Shown in pieces: positions 16,835 through 24,660 of a stretch of DNA of 36,722 bases. Below the pieces are notes generated by a model that was not told where the DNA came from, ran no database searches, and saw only the letters and a program-made list of their open reading frames with translations. Every line of letters starts with the position of its first letter. Position 1 is the first letter of the stretch. The DNA is from Crocinitomicaceae bacterium (lineage in GTDB: Bacteria; Bacteroidota; Bacteroidia; Flavobacteriales_D; Crocinitomicaceae): positions 1-36,722 of the forward strand of contig JAIPAL010000020.1 of assembly GCA_021740085.1 (NCBI GenBank), written 5' to 3'. The position numbers were made by a program, and so were the translations under genes.

Positions 16835-17533
16835 ATGCAAAATAGCAAAGGACATACCATACTACTTGTAGATGATGAAACTGACATTTTAGATTTTCTA
16901 TCCTACAATATTCGTAAAGAAGGGTATAAAGTTTTCACCGCAACAAATGGCGAAGACGGAGTAAAGCTAGCTCAGCAATTGAGCCCCTCTTTGATCATCC
17001 TAGATGTTATGATGCCCAAAATGGATGGAATAGAAGCTTGTCAAATCATCAGAAAAGACTTGAATATCTCCCAACCGATTATCGCATTTTTAACCTCGAG
17101 AGCAGAGGATTACGCTCAAATTGCTGGATTTGAGGCCGGTGCTGATGATTACATTTCAAAACCCGTTAGGCCGAGATTGTTGATGGCTAAAATTGAGTCC
17201 TTATTAAAAAGGTTAAACAATAAAGGAATAGAAACAGAAAAATTAGTACAGCCATCTTTACTTATCGACCGTGAAAAATTCATGGTTGTTTGTGATGGGA
17301 AATCATTAATTCTTCCAAAAAAAGAATTTGAATTACTTGAATTACTAGCGAGCCGTCCCGGTAAAGTTTACAATCGGGAACAAATATTAGCCATCGTATG
17401 GGGGAATGAAACCATCGTTGGAGAGCGAACAATAGATGTTCACATAAGAAAACTTCGCGAAAAGCTTGGAGATGACTATATTCGTACCGTTAAAGGAGTC
17501 GGATATACCTTCAACGAAAATGAAAAACCTTAG
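16835..17533 (+). CDS. OmpR/PhoB-family response regulator
   Basis: A 232-aa transcription factor. Residues 8-120 are a receiver domain with acidic pocket D13-D14, phospho-acceptor D57 in LIILDVMMP, T87 and K109 in ISKPVRP. Residues about 135-229 are a winged helix of OmpR type (LPKKEFELLELLASRPGKVY, REQILAIVWG, RTIDVHIRKLREKL, IRTVKGVGYTF). This domain binds direct repeats in tandem. The kinase gene overlaps its end by 14 nt. A PhoB or PhoP identity is likely from the kinase but not proven. It lies 14 nt after a strong terminator, so either its promoter overlaps that hairpin or it depends on read-through; no clear TTTG box is present. Confidence 0.94.
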   Translation: MQNSKGHTILLVDDETDILDFLSYNIRKEGYKVFTATNGEDGVKLAQQLSPSLIILDVMMPKMDGIEACQIIRKDLNISQPIIAFLTSRAEDYAQIAGFEAGADDYISKPVRPRLLMAKIESLLKRLNNKGIETEKLVQPSLLIDREKFMVVCDGKSLILPKKEFELLELLASRPGKVYNREQILAIVWGNETIVGERTIDVHIRKLREKLGDDYIRTVKGVGYTFNENEKP

Positions 17534-18593
17534 ACCTAGTCTCTTAATCTTAATTGGTAGCATCATATACTTAGTGATAAGTGCCATTGCTATTCTTATA
17601 TTTCATTATTCTGTAATGACCATAAATATATTGGTTATCATTTTTGCCCCACTTATTTCAGGGCTTATTGTTTTTTTATTATTCTATGGTTTATTGAAGA
17701 TCTTTATTCAAAAAAGATTGCATCTAATCTATAAATCTATTCAAACCAATCAAGATTTAAAACCCATAAAAGGAAAAACAATTGATCTACTAATCAATAG
17801 AGTTGAAACCGATGTGCAAGAATGGAAAATAAATAAAAACAAAGAAATTTCAAAACTGAAAGAACAAGAAGAGTTTAGAAGAGAATTTCTAGGCAATTTA
17901 GCACATGAACTAAAAACCCCTGTATTTGCAGTTCAAGGTTATATATTAACGCTGATTGAAGGAGGTATAGAAGATCAAAATGTAAACCATCAATTCCTTA
18001 ATAGAGCAGCCAATGCAACCGATCGAATCGTAAATATCCTTGAAGATTTAGATCAAATTAATAAATTAGAAGTCGACAAATTAAACATTGAACTCCGATC
18101 ATTCGAAATAAAAGATCTAATCAAAGAAATCTTTGATTCCTTGGAAATGCAAGCGAAAGCAAAAAATATTTCAATTCAATTTAAAAGAGATTACTCTCCC
18201 ATTCAAGTTTTTGCCGATCGTACTAAAATTAGCCAAGTTCTTACCAACCTAATTTATAATGCCATTGTATATGGAAACGTAAATGGGAAAGTGACCATCT
18301 CATTAATACCAATAGATGACATCGTCACTATAGAAGTGACCGATAACGGAATAGGTATTGAGGAAGTAAATCTACCCCGCTTGTTTGAACGTTTTTACAG
18401 AGTTGAAAAAAGCAGAAATAGAAATGAAGGTGGTTCTGGATTAGGCTTAGCCATTGTAAAACACATTATTGAATCCCACAAGCAAACAATCCAGGTTAGA
18501 AGTACGCCAGGAGTTGGAAGCACCTTTAGTTTCAGTCTGCAAAAGAGTCCCCACAATGGTCCGGTAAGTTCACGAGGAATCCCCTTAAAATAA
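17520..18593 (+). CDS. PhoR-like sensor histidine kinase
   Basis: A 357-aa inner-membrane kinase. ATG 17520 (MKNLRPSLLI) is the start; the open frame upstream runs inside the regulator gene. Two helices (about 7-28 and 34-59) are joined by only about five residues, so there is no periplasmic sensor domain, as in PhoR. No PAS domain is apparent; a coiled linker leads to the phospho-acceptor H129 in NLAHELKTPV. The ATPase has N233/N237 (N box), D265-N-G-I-G (G1), FERFYRV (F box) and GGSGLGLAI (G2). It probably senses through a partner such as a transporter complex. It overlaps the regulator gene by 14 nt, giving coupled translation. Confidence 0.93.
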   Translation: MKNLRPSLLILIGSIIYLVISAIAILIFHYSVMTINILVIIFAPLISGLIVFLLFYGLLKIFIQKRLHLIYKSIQTNQDLKPIKGKTIDLLINRVETDVQEWKINKNKEISKLKEQEEFRREFLGNLAHELKTPVFAVQGYILTLIEGGIEDQNVNHQFLNRAANATDRIVNILEDLDQINKLEVDKLNIELRSFEIKDLIKEIFDSLEMQAKAKNISIQFKRDYSPIQVFADRTKISQVLTNLIYNAIVYGNVNGKVTISLIPIDDIVTIEVTDNGIGIEEVNLPRLFERFYRVEKSRNRNEGGSGLGLAIVKHIIESHKQTIQVRSTPGVGSTFSFSLQKSPHNGPVSSRGIPLK

Positions 18594-18614
18594 GCCCGGT
18601 TCTATTATTTTGGG

Positions 18615-18622
18615 TAATTTTG
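18615..18622 (+). promoter_or_regulatory. Promoter -7 box abutting the ABC exporter start
   Basis: TAATTTTG, a perfect TAnnTTTG match, ends 4 nt before the ATG at 18627. The start site should fall at or next to the A of the ATG, implying a leaderless mRNA. Confidence 0.55.
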
Positions 18623-18626
18623 CGAT

Positions 18627-20405
18627 ATGGAAATTCCAGCTGCTAAAAAGTATAATTTATTTGTGCGTTTGTTGAACATGGCTAGGCCATATAAACGTTA
18701 CTTTTTTATTGCTTTTTTGTGTATAATTACGCTTTCATTTCTCGGGCCATTAAGACCTTATCTTATCGGTAAAATGGTCGATAATTACATTATCAATTCC
18801 CAAAATAAAGAGAAGCTGTTAACATGGAGTTTGATCATTGCAGGAATATTAGTTTTAGAAGGAATTTTTCAATTAATTGCGACCTATTTCTCAAATTTAT
18901 TGGCGCAATCTGTCATCAAGGATATAAGAACGAAAACCTTTAATCATCTTTTATCATTTAGGATGCGGTATTTTGACAATACGCCTGTCGGTGCCTTGGT
19001 AACTCGAGTGGTGTCAGATGTTGAAGCAATTACGGAAGTTTTTTCGGCAGGACTTATGGAGATTTCGGGGGATTTACTATCCTTATTTTTTGTGCTTACA
19101 TTAATGTTTTTAGCGAATTGGCAACTGGCATTAATGACATTGATCCCCGTTCCCATATTGATTATTGCGACCCGTATTTTTGCTAAAGCGATGAAATCCT
19201 CCTTTCAATTTGAAAGGCAACAAGTCACAAAACTAAACACATTTGTGCAAGAGCATATAACAGGAATGGGTATTGTGCAATTATTTAACCGGCAAAAAAT
19301 TGAATACACGAAATTTGAGGAAATCAATAAAGGACATCGACAAGCACATGTGAATGCTGTTTGGGCGAATTCCATATTTTTTCCTGTTGTTGAATTATTG
19401 AGTTCCTTATCCATTGCCTTTTTACTCGTATGGGGAGCCCTAAAAGCGGGCGGAAAAACAACGCAAGAAATTAAAGCCATGTATGGGCAAATTATCGCCT
19501 TCACTCTTTGGATTAATCAATTATATCGACCGATACGTCAACTAGCCGATAAGTTTAATATTCTGCAACGAGGTACCGTAAGAGCGGAACGAATTTTTGA
19601 AATTTTAGACCAAGAAGAGCATGTACAAGATGTGGGAACAGTCGATGTTTGTGATTTCAATCAAGATATTCACTTTAAAAATGTTACTTTTTCTTATGTT
19701 CCAGGGCAAGACGTGCTAAAAAATATCAATTTAGTACTTGAAAAAGGAAAGACAATTGCTTTCGTTGGTGCAACGGGATCTGGAAAAACAACCCTCACCA
19801 ACCTATTAGGTCGTTTTTATGACTATGAAAAAGGGGCAATATATATCGGGGAAACCGAGCTTAAGACGATACAACTAAATCTTCTCAGGGCCAATATTGC
19901 TATTGTGTTACAAGACGTATTTTTATTTTCAGATACGATTCATAATAACATCACTTTAGGAAATAAAAACATAACAAGAGAAGAAGTAATTTTAGCTGCA
20001 AAAGCGGTAGGTGCTGATGACTTCATTTCAAAATTGCCAGACACTTATGATTATACCATTGGTGAACGAGGAGGAGTGTTGAGTGTGGGGCAACGGCAAT
20101 TATTAGCATTCATTCGAGCCTATCTATACAACCCTGTTATCCTAATTCTTGATGAAGCTACCTCCAGCCTAGACACCGAATCAGAGGAATTAATTCAAAA
20201 GGCGACAGATAAACTTACGCAAAACAGAACTTCCATTATTATTGCTCATAGATTATCAACCATTCAAAAAGCTGATAAGATCGTTGTTTTAGAGAAAGGC
20301 GAAATTGTCGAACTAGGTTCACACAAAGTCCTCCTAAAAAAAGGAGGGTATTATAAAAACCTTTTTGATAAACAGTTTCAAAATAATGAAACCCCCAATA
20401 CGTAA
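18627..20405 (+). CDS. ABC exporter half-transporter (MsbA/MdlB-like), fused membrane and ATPase domains
   Basis: A 592-aa inner-membrane exporter half that works as a dimer. Six helices cover about residues 22-310. The nucleotide-binding domain has Walker A GATGSGKTT (381-389), Q-loop LQD near 418-420, signature LSVGQ (485-489), Walker B VILILDEATSSLD with D509 and E510, and H-loop H541 in IIAHRLST. The signature reads LSVGQ rather than LSGGQ, a common variant in this subfamily. The substrate may be lipid or drug and cannot be told from sequence. The substrate-binding-like gene follows after 5 nt and is probably co-transcribed. Confidence 0.94.
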   Translation: MEIPAAKKYNLFVRLLNMARPYKRYFFIAFLCIITLSFLGPLRPYLIGKMVDNYIINSQNKEKLLTWSLIIAGILVLEGIFQLIATYFSNLLAQSVIKDIRTKTFNHLLSFRMRYFDNTPVGALVTRVVSDVEAITEVFSAGLMEISGDLLSLFFVLTLMFLANWQLALMTLIPVPILIIATRIFAKAMKSSFQFERQQVTKLNTFVQEHITGMGIVQLFNRQKIEYTKFEEINKGHRQAHVNAVWANSIFFPVVELLSSLSIAFLLVWGALKAGGKTTQEIKAMYGQIIAFTLWINQLYRPIRQLADKFNILQRGTVRAERIFEILDQEEHVQDVGTVDVCDFNQDIHFKNVTFSYVPGQDVLKNINLVLEKGKTIAFVGATGSGKTTLTNLLGRFYDYEKGAIYIGETELKTIQLNLLRANIAIVLQDVFLFSDTIHNNITLGNKNITREEVILAAKAVGADDFISKLPDTYDYTIGERGGVLSVGQRQLLAFIRAYLYNPVILILDEATSSLDTESEELIQKATDKLTQNRTSIIIAHRLSTIQKADKIVVLEKGEIVELGSHKVLLKKGGYYKNLFDKQFQNNETPNT

Positions 20406-20410
20406 AAGGA

Positions 20411-21268
20411 ATGAAACGATTTAAAATCGGTGGCGTACCGGAACATTTTAACCTTCCTTGGCGATTAGCTATTGAAGATGGAGATTTTAATAAAAATGGC
20501 GTAGAATTACATTGGGCTGATATGAGCGGTGGAACTGGTCAAATGATTAAAGGATTACAAACAGGTTCCATAGACATCGCGGTTTTATTAACCGAAGGAA
20601 TTACCAAAGCAATTTTACAAGGTCTTGATGCAACAATTGTCGCCGTTTATGTGCAATCACCACTTACGTGGGGGATTCATGTGCCTTATTCATCTTCTTT
20701 TAACAGCGTAGAAGACCTAGAAAATAAAACATTCGCCATATCAAGAGAAGCTTCTGGATCTCATCTAATGGCCGTTGTAAACGCTTATCAGAAAAATTGG
20801 GATTTATCTAAGCTTACATTTAATGTTGTAGGTGATATTTATGGTGGGTTGTGGTCCTTAAACCAAAATGAATCACAAGGATTTCTTTGGGAAAAATATA
20901 CCACTCAACCTTTTGTCGACCAAAATAAATGCAGACGCGTAGACGAAGTAAAAACACCTTGGCCCTGTTTTGTAATTGCCGTTAACAAAAAAATAGCCCG
21001 AGAAAATCCTGAGCTAATAAAAAATATTTGTGAAACAGTTCAACTAAAAGCAAGTGAGCTAAAGCAACATAAGGATTCCGCAACAATTATTTCTTGGCGG
21101 TATAACTTATCGGTTTCACAAGTTTCAATGTGGTTGTCCGATACAGAGTGGAGTACCGATGGGCAAATCAAGCTGTCTGATTTTGAAATGGTTATTCACT
21201 ATTTAAACGAAATGAAGCTAATTAGTGAAGAAGAAGCTGTTAATTGGGAACAAAAACTTTTTTCATGA
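20411..21268 (+). CDS. Cytosolic type 2 periplasmic-binding-fold protein (Ca3427-like)
   Basis: A 285-aa protein with the fold of type 2 solute-binding proteins of the NMT1/THI5/SsuA group but without a signal peptide, so it should stay in the cytosol. Marks are IGGVPEHFNLPWRLAIEDG at the N-terminus, GTGQMIKGLQTGSIDIAVLLTEGI (about 40-62), AISREASGSHLMAV (about 107-120) and a VGDIYGG segment. It resembles the Ca3427-like subfamily; ligand and role are unknown to me. It lies 5 nt after the ABC exporter gene, which does not need such a protein, so the link may be only transcriptional. Its TGA overlaps the next ATG (ATGA). Confidence 0.85.
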   Translation: MKRFKIGGVPEHFNLPWRLAIEDGDFNKNGVELHWADMSGGTGQMIKGLQTGSIDIAVLLTEGITKAILQGLDATIVAVYVQSPLTWGIHVPYSSSFNSVEDLENKTFAISREASGSHLMAVVNAYQKNWDLSKLTFNVVGDIYGGLWSLNQNESQGFLWEKYTTQPFVDQNKCRRVDEVKTPWPCFVIAVNKKIARENPELIKNICETVQLKASELKQHKDSATIISWRYNLSVSQVSMWLSDTEWSTDGQIKLSDFEMVIHYLNEMKLISEEEAVNWEQKLFS

Positions 21269-22479
21269 AGTCATTTACCCTTCTTGTTGCTATACTATTC
21301 AGCCCAATTATTTATGGACAATTTGGTTGCAACGATTCTCAAGCAACGAATTTTAATGCTTCTGCCACTATAAATGATGGGTCATGCTTGTATAACCCAA
21401 CCAATTATACACTGAATTTAGTGGCTAATTTAAACGATACCTTAAGTGAAAATTCAGGACTCGTTTGGGCGGATGGTAAACTTTACACGTTTAATGATTC
21501 AGGTAGTGGTACCAAAGTCTACGAAGTCATGGCGAATGGAACAATAATTAGAACCATTCATATAGCCAATGCTACCAACGTAGATTGGGAAGCAATGACG
21601 GCAGACTCCACGTATTTTTACCTTGGCGACTTTGGAAACAACAATGGAAACAGAACAGATTTATGTATTTATAGGCTCTTAAAGTCTGAGATGATCAATA
21701 CTACCATCGACACTGTTATTGCTGAAAAAATGAACTTTAAGTGGGGTGACCAACTCGATTTTACAAGTGCTTATAATGCGAATAATTTTGATTGTGAAGC
21801 ATTTTATGCGACGGAAGATTCTCTTTTCCTTTTTAGCAAAAACTGGGTGGATCTTCAAACGAAATGTTATGCTTTACCTAACTATTGGACAGACACCTTA
21901 AATGCGGCATTTCTTTCTCAGTTTGATGTGGATGGCTTACTAACGGATGCCTGCAGAGATACAATAAATAATAGAACCTATTTGTTAGGGTATAAAAACA
22001 ATGGCAATAATTTTTATACCAGCTTCATTTGGTGTCTATGGGATCACACATCGAATTTGATTTTTTCAGGTAATAAAAGAAGAATTGAAATAGGAAATGT
22101 ACTTACGGTTTCTCAAACGGAAGGAATAACAGTAAGCGATAATGGAACCGGGTATGTGAGTGCGGAAAAAGTGGTAAACATTATTACCATTCCTGCCAAA
22201 TTATTTACTTTCAATTTCACTCCTTATTTTGAAGAAACAAATGGTTTAGAGCCTTTATCAAACGATTTCCCGTATCAATTGAGCAACTTATTAATCAATG
22301 AAGGAATTATTGAATTAGGGATTAATGTTCCGTTCAGAAAAGTATTTATTGAAGATCTCCAAGGCAAAAGAATCATGGAAATTGAAAACAACGTTTCCCG
22401 TTTACCAATTAATGATTTTCACGGACTCTATTTTTTACGAATCGATAACAACACCTATCCGATTCTATTTTCATATTGA
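21265..22479 (+). CDS. Secreted protein with GC-DGSC repeat, propeller-like body and degenerate T9SS sorting domain
   Basis: A 404-aa exported protein. ATG 21265 gives the signal peptide MKSFTLLVAILFSPIIYGQ and overlaps the preceding stop as ATGA; an upstream in-frame TTG is not needed. After the signal is one FGCNDSQATNFNASATINDG-SC unit (about 20-41), a short cysteine-paired module that recurs in Bacteroidota surface proteins. Residues about 50-325 have strand-turn repeats like an esterase-type propeller (SGLVWADGKLYTFNDSG, VDWEAMTADSTYFYLGDFGN). The C-terminal 75 residues fit a type A T9SS domain (KVFIEDLQGKRIME, then GLYFLRIDNN) but lack a clear YPNP start. The 3' end overlaps the convergent SDR gene by 9 nt. 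Confidence 0.85.
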   Translation: MKSFTLLVAILFSPIIYGQFGCNDSQATNFNASATINDGSCLYNPTNYTLNLVANLNDTLSENSGLVWADGKLYTFNDSGSGTKVYEVMANGTIIRTIHIANATNVDWEAMTADSTYFYLGDFGNNNGNRTDLCIYRLLKSEMINTTIDTVIAEKMNFKWGDQLDFTSAYNANNFDCEAFYATEDSLFLFSKNWVDLQTKCYALPNYWTDTLNAAFLSQFDVDGLLTDACRDTINNRTYLLGYKNNGNNFYTSFIWCLWDHTSNLIFSGNKRRIEIGNVLTVSQTEGITVSDNGTGYVSAEKVVNIITIPAKLFTFNFTPYFEETNGLEPLSNDFPYQLSNLLINEGIIELGINVPFRKVFIEDLQGKRIMEIENNVSRLPINDFHGLYFLRIDNNTYPILFSY

Positions 22480-23232
22480 TTTATGAATTACGGTCGCACT
22501 CGCTTGCGCAGTAGGCATGATGGTTATATCATTTAAATTCACATGTGCAGGTCGAGTTGCCGCGAATACGATTACCTCCGCAATATCATCTGCCTTCAAT
22601 GCTTCAAAACCAGTATAAACCGCTTTTGCTTGTTCAGCATCACCTTTAAAACGAACAATTGAGAATTCGGTCTCTGTGGCTCCGGGAGCAACATTGGTCA
22701 CTTTTACATTATCGTGCACCAAATCAATGCGCATTGCTTTTGACAAGGCATCTACCGCATGTTTCGTGGCACAATATACATTTCCGCCTGCATACACTTC
22801 TTTACCTGCAATACTTGACACATTAAAAATGTGGCCTTGCTTATTTGATTGCATGATCGGAGCAACGAACCTACTTACATACAACAAGCCTTTAATATTC
22901 GTGTCAATCATTCGCTCCCAATCGTCGATAACACCTTCGGAAATCACCCCTCGACCAACCGCTAAGCCAGCATTATTTATTAAAATTTTTAAGTTCGATT
23001 TTACAACGTTTGATAAGGAGTTAATCGCATTAGCAACCTGAGATTCATCTCGCACATCAACACTAAAAGTTAGCACGTTTACACCGTCGTTATCTAGTTG
23101 ATTTTTCAACGCTAGCAGCCTATCTTCTCTGCGTGCAAATAAAATTAACGAATATCCTAGTTTGGCAAATTGAAGAGCGCACGCTTCCCCGATTCCAGAA
23201 GTTGCGCCAGTTATAAGTGCGTATTTATCCAT
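22471..23232 (-). CDS. Short-chain dehydrogenase/reductase (YdfG-like)
   Basis: A 253-aa cytosolic NAD(P)-dependent oxidoreductase. The classical SDR set is complete: TGATSGIG (8-15), NNAG (86-89), N112, S139/S140 in NVSSIAG, and Y153-x-x-x-K157 in YCATK. R34-R35 after the second strand favour NADP. It is closest in style to YdfG, an NADP-dependent 3-hydroxy-acid dehydrogenase; the true substrate is open. Its start overlaps the end of the upstream membrane-protein gene by 22 nt, so they share a transcript. It converges with, and overlaps by 9 nt, the plus-strand secreted-protein gene. Confidence 0.93.
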   Translation of the reverse strand: MDKYALITGATSGIGEACALQFAKLGYSLILFARREDRLLALKNQLDNDGVNVLTFSVDVRDESQVANAINSLSNVVKSNLKILINNAGLAVGRGVISEGVIDDWERMIDTNIKGLLYVSRFVAPIMQSNKQGHIFNVSSIAGKEVYAGGNVYCATKHAVDALSKAMRIDLVHDNVKVTNVAPGATETEFSIVRFKGDAEQAKAVYTGFEALKADDIAEVIVFAATRPAHVNLNDITIMPTAQASATVIHKSI

Positions 23233-24536
23233 TTAATAAAAGTGTGATTGGTTAGTTTTACTGAGATTGATTTTAGCTTTATTATAGAAAGTAATCCAAA
23301 AAATAAAAAAGGTAAGGCCGGCATTTTATAACGAACTAATGCTCCAATTACAGGGGTGGTAAGGCCAATTATCGTGAACAAAGTTAGCATGAAAATTAAA
23401 GAGAAAACAATAAATTTCATGCTTGATTTATTCGGTTTCTCAAAGTAAAAAATCGACAAAGGAATCAACGAGAAAAAAATCAAATTCTCAAAAATGGAGA
23501 ATAAATACAACGGAGATTTCACATGGGAAAACCAAGGCAATGTAAAAACATGAAATAATGCGAGCGGAATAGCTTTTAGTATAGACCAACTGTTATTTCC
23601 CAAGTAGTCCATGTGAATAGCACTTCCGGCATGATACGTTTTAGACAAATTAATAAAGTCGTGTTGCTTACCAACCAACAAGGAAATAAAATCAACGTTT
23701 GGATGTAACAACGTTACCCCGAAATATAAAACAACACCCGCAATAAGAAATGTAAGCAGTGATTTCCAAAATAGTTGAAATTTCATCCAAATAAACCAAA
23801 ATAGCAGGGCAGGTAATAAAGCAAAAAGGACATAGATTTTTAACGATGATAACAAGCAAAAACCAACTAGTAATAAGCATAAAGTAGACCAACTAAAAGC
23901 CTTCGCTAATTTATATACCGCCCAACAAAATATTCCCAATGCAAAAATTAACAAGGCTTCTTTTAACACCCCTGAAGACCAAAAAAACACAGAAGGAATT
24001 AAAAATGCCGCAACATAGGCCTTTATTTTACTTTCTGAAATATCATAAAATAATTTCGCCATGAAAAACAAGCCTAAGAAAGATAAAAAAATAAAAATGA
24101 GCGCATGTAGGAAATAATTGCCGAAACTTAGAATATGTAAAACAGCATTTATTCGAATCACGATTCTATTATCATTTCGCAAGCCATGGTCATACGGCCT
24201 AAACCAATAATCCATTTTATTGAGGTATTGATCCTTCAGATATTGATCCTCTGCACCAAGCATTATTTTAATAAAATCAATAGGGTGTTTTGTTGCAGCA
24301 TTTCCTAAAATTTCCCCGTCATCATAATACTTAAAAACATCAGCTGTTTGCCTATCCGTATAATAAAAGGTATAAATTAAAAATAATAAGATGCCAGCAA
24401 CTACTTTTAATGAAAAAGCCACTTTTAAAGACAAGGTACTGAAAGGTGAATTCTTAAAAAAGGATGCTTTATCGATAAACCTATAAACGCCCCATAAAAA
24501 TAGCAAAGCAATAAAAAGCTTTATACCTAAAATCAT
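23211..24536 (-). CDS. Polytopic membrane protein, possibly GT-C-like, unknown function
   Basis: A 441-aa integral membrane protein with about ten to twelve helices. I do not recognise a named family. The first loop is long and acidic with DVFKYYDDGEI (near residues 65-75), which is reminiscent of the Asp-containing first loop of GT-C glycosyltransferases and O-antigen-type enzymes. A conserved-looking FWSSGVLKEALL lies in the middle. The ATG at 24536 is preferred because TTG 24542 is part of the promoter box TAAATTTG, which ends 3 nt before the ATG. It overlaps the SDR gene by 22 nt and is divergent from htpG. Confidence 0.8.
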   Translation of the reverse strand: MILGIKLFIALLFLWGVYRFIDKASFFKNSPFSTLSLKVAFSLKVVAGILLFLIYTFYYTDRQTADVFKYYDDGEILGNAATKHPIDFIKIMLGAEDQYLKDQYLNKMDYWFRPYDHGLRNDNRIVIRINAVLHILSFGNYFLHALIFIFLSFLGLFFMAKLFYDISESKIKAYVAAFLIPSVFFWSSGVLKEALLIFALGIFCWAVYKLAKAFSWSTLCLLLVGFCLLSSLKIYVLFALLPALLFWFIWMKFQLFWKSLLTFLIAGVVLYFGVTLLHPNVDFISLLVGKQHDFINLSKTYHAGSAIHMDYLGNNSWSILKAIPLALFHVFTLPWFSHVKSPLYLFSIFENLIFFSLIPLSIFYFEKPNKSSMKFIVFSLIFMLTLFTIIGLTTPVIGALVRYKMPALPFLFFGLLSIIKLKSISVKLTNHTFIKWINTHL

Positions 24537-24539
24537 GCG

Positions 24540-24547
24540 CAAATTTA
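24540..24547 (-). promoter_or_regulatory. Promoter -7 box abutting the membrane-protein start
   Basis: The minus strand reads TAAATTTG-CGC-ATG. The perfect TAnnTTTG box ends 3 nt before the start codon, implying a leaderless transcript. Confidence 0.5.
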
Positions 24548-24599
24548 GTGAAATTAATAGCTAAGTATGGACAAAGCGTCAAAATATCCGTGCTTATGC

Positions 24600-24638
24600 G
24601 ACAAGTTGTCAGAAATAGTCACTTGGCACATCGATTGT
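24600..24638 (+). promoter_or_regulatory. Candidate sigma-54-type promoter and palindrome upstream of htpG
   Basis: TTGGCACATCGATTGT at 24623-24638 fits the -24/-12 consensus TTGGCACGnnnnTTGC: GG and the -12 G are 12 bp apart, and only two fixed bases differ. Initiation would be near 24650, 11 nt before the ATG. A perfect palindrome GACAAGTTGTC lies at 24600-24610 and could bind an activator. A TTTG-type alternative, ATAGTTTG, is at 24641-24648. Confidence 0.45.
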
Positions 24639-24660
24639 CAATAGTTTGAAAAATTATAAA

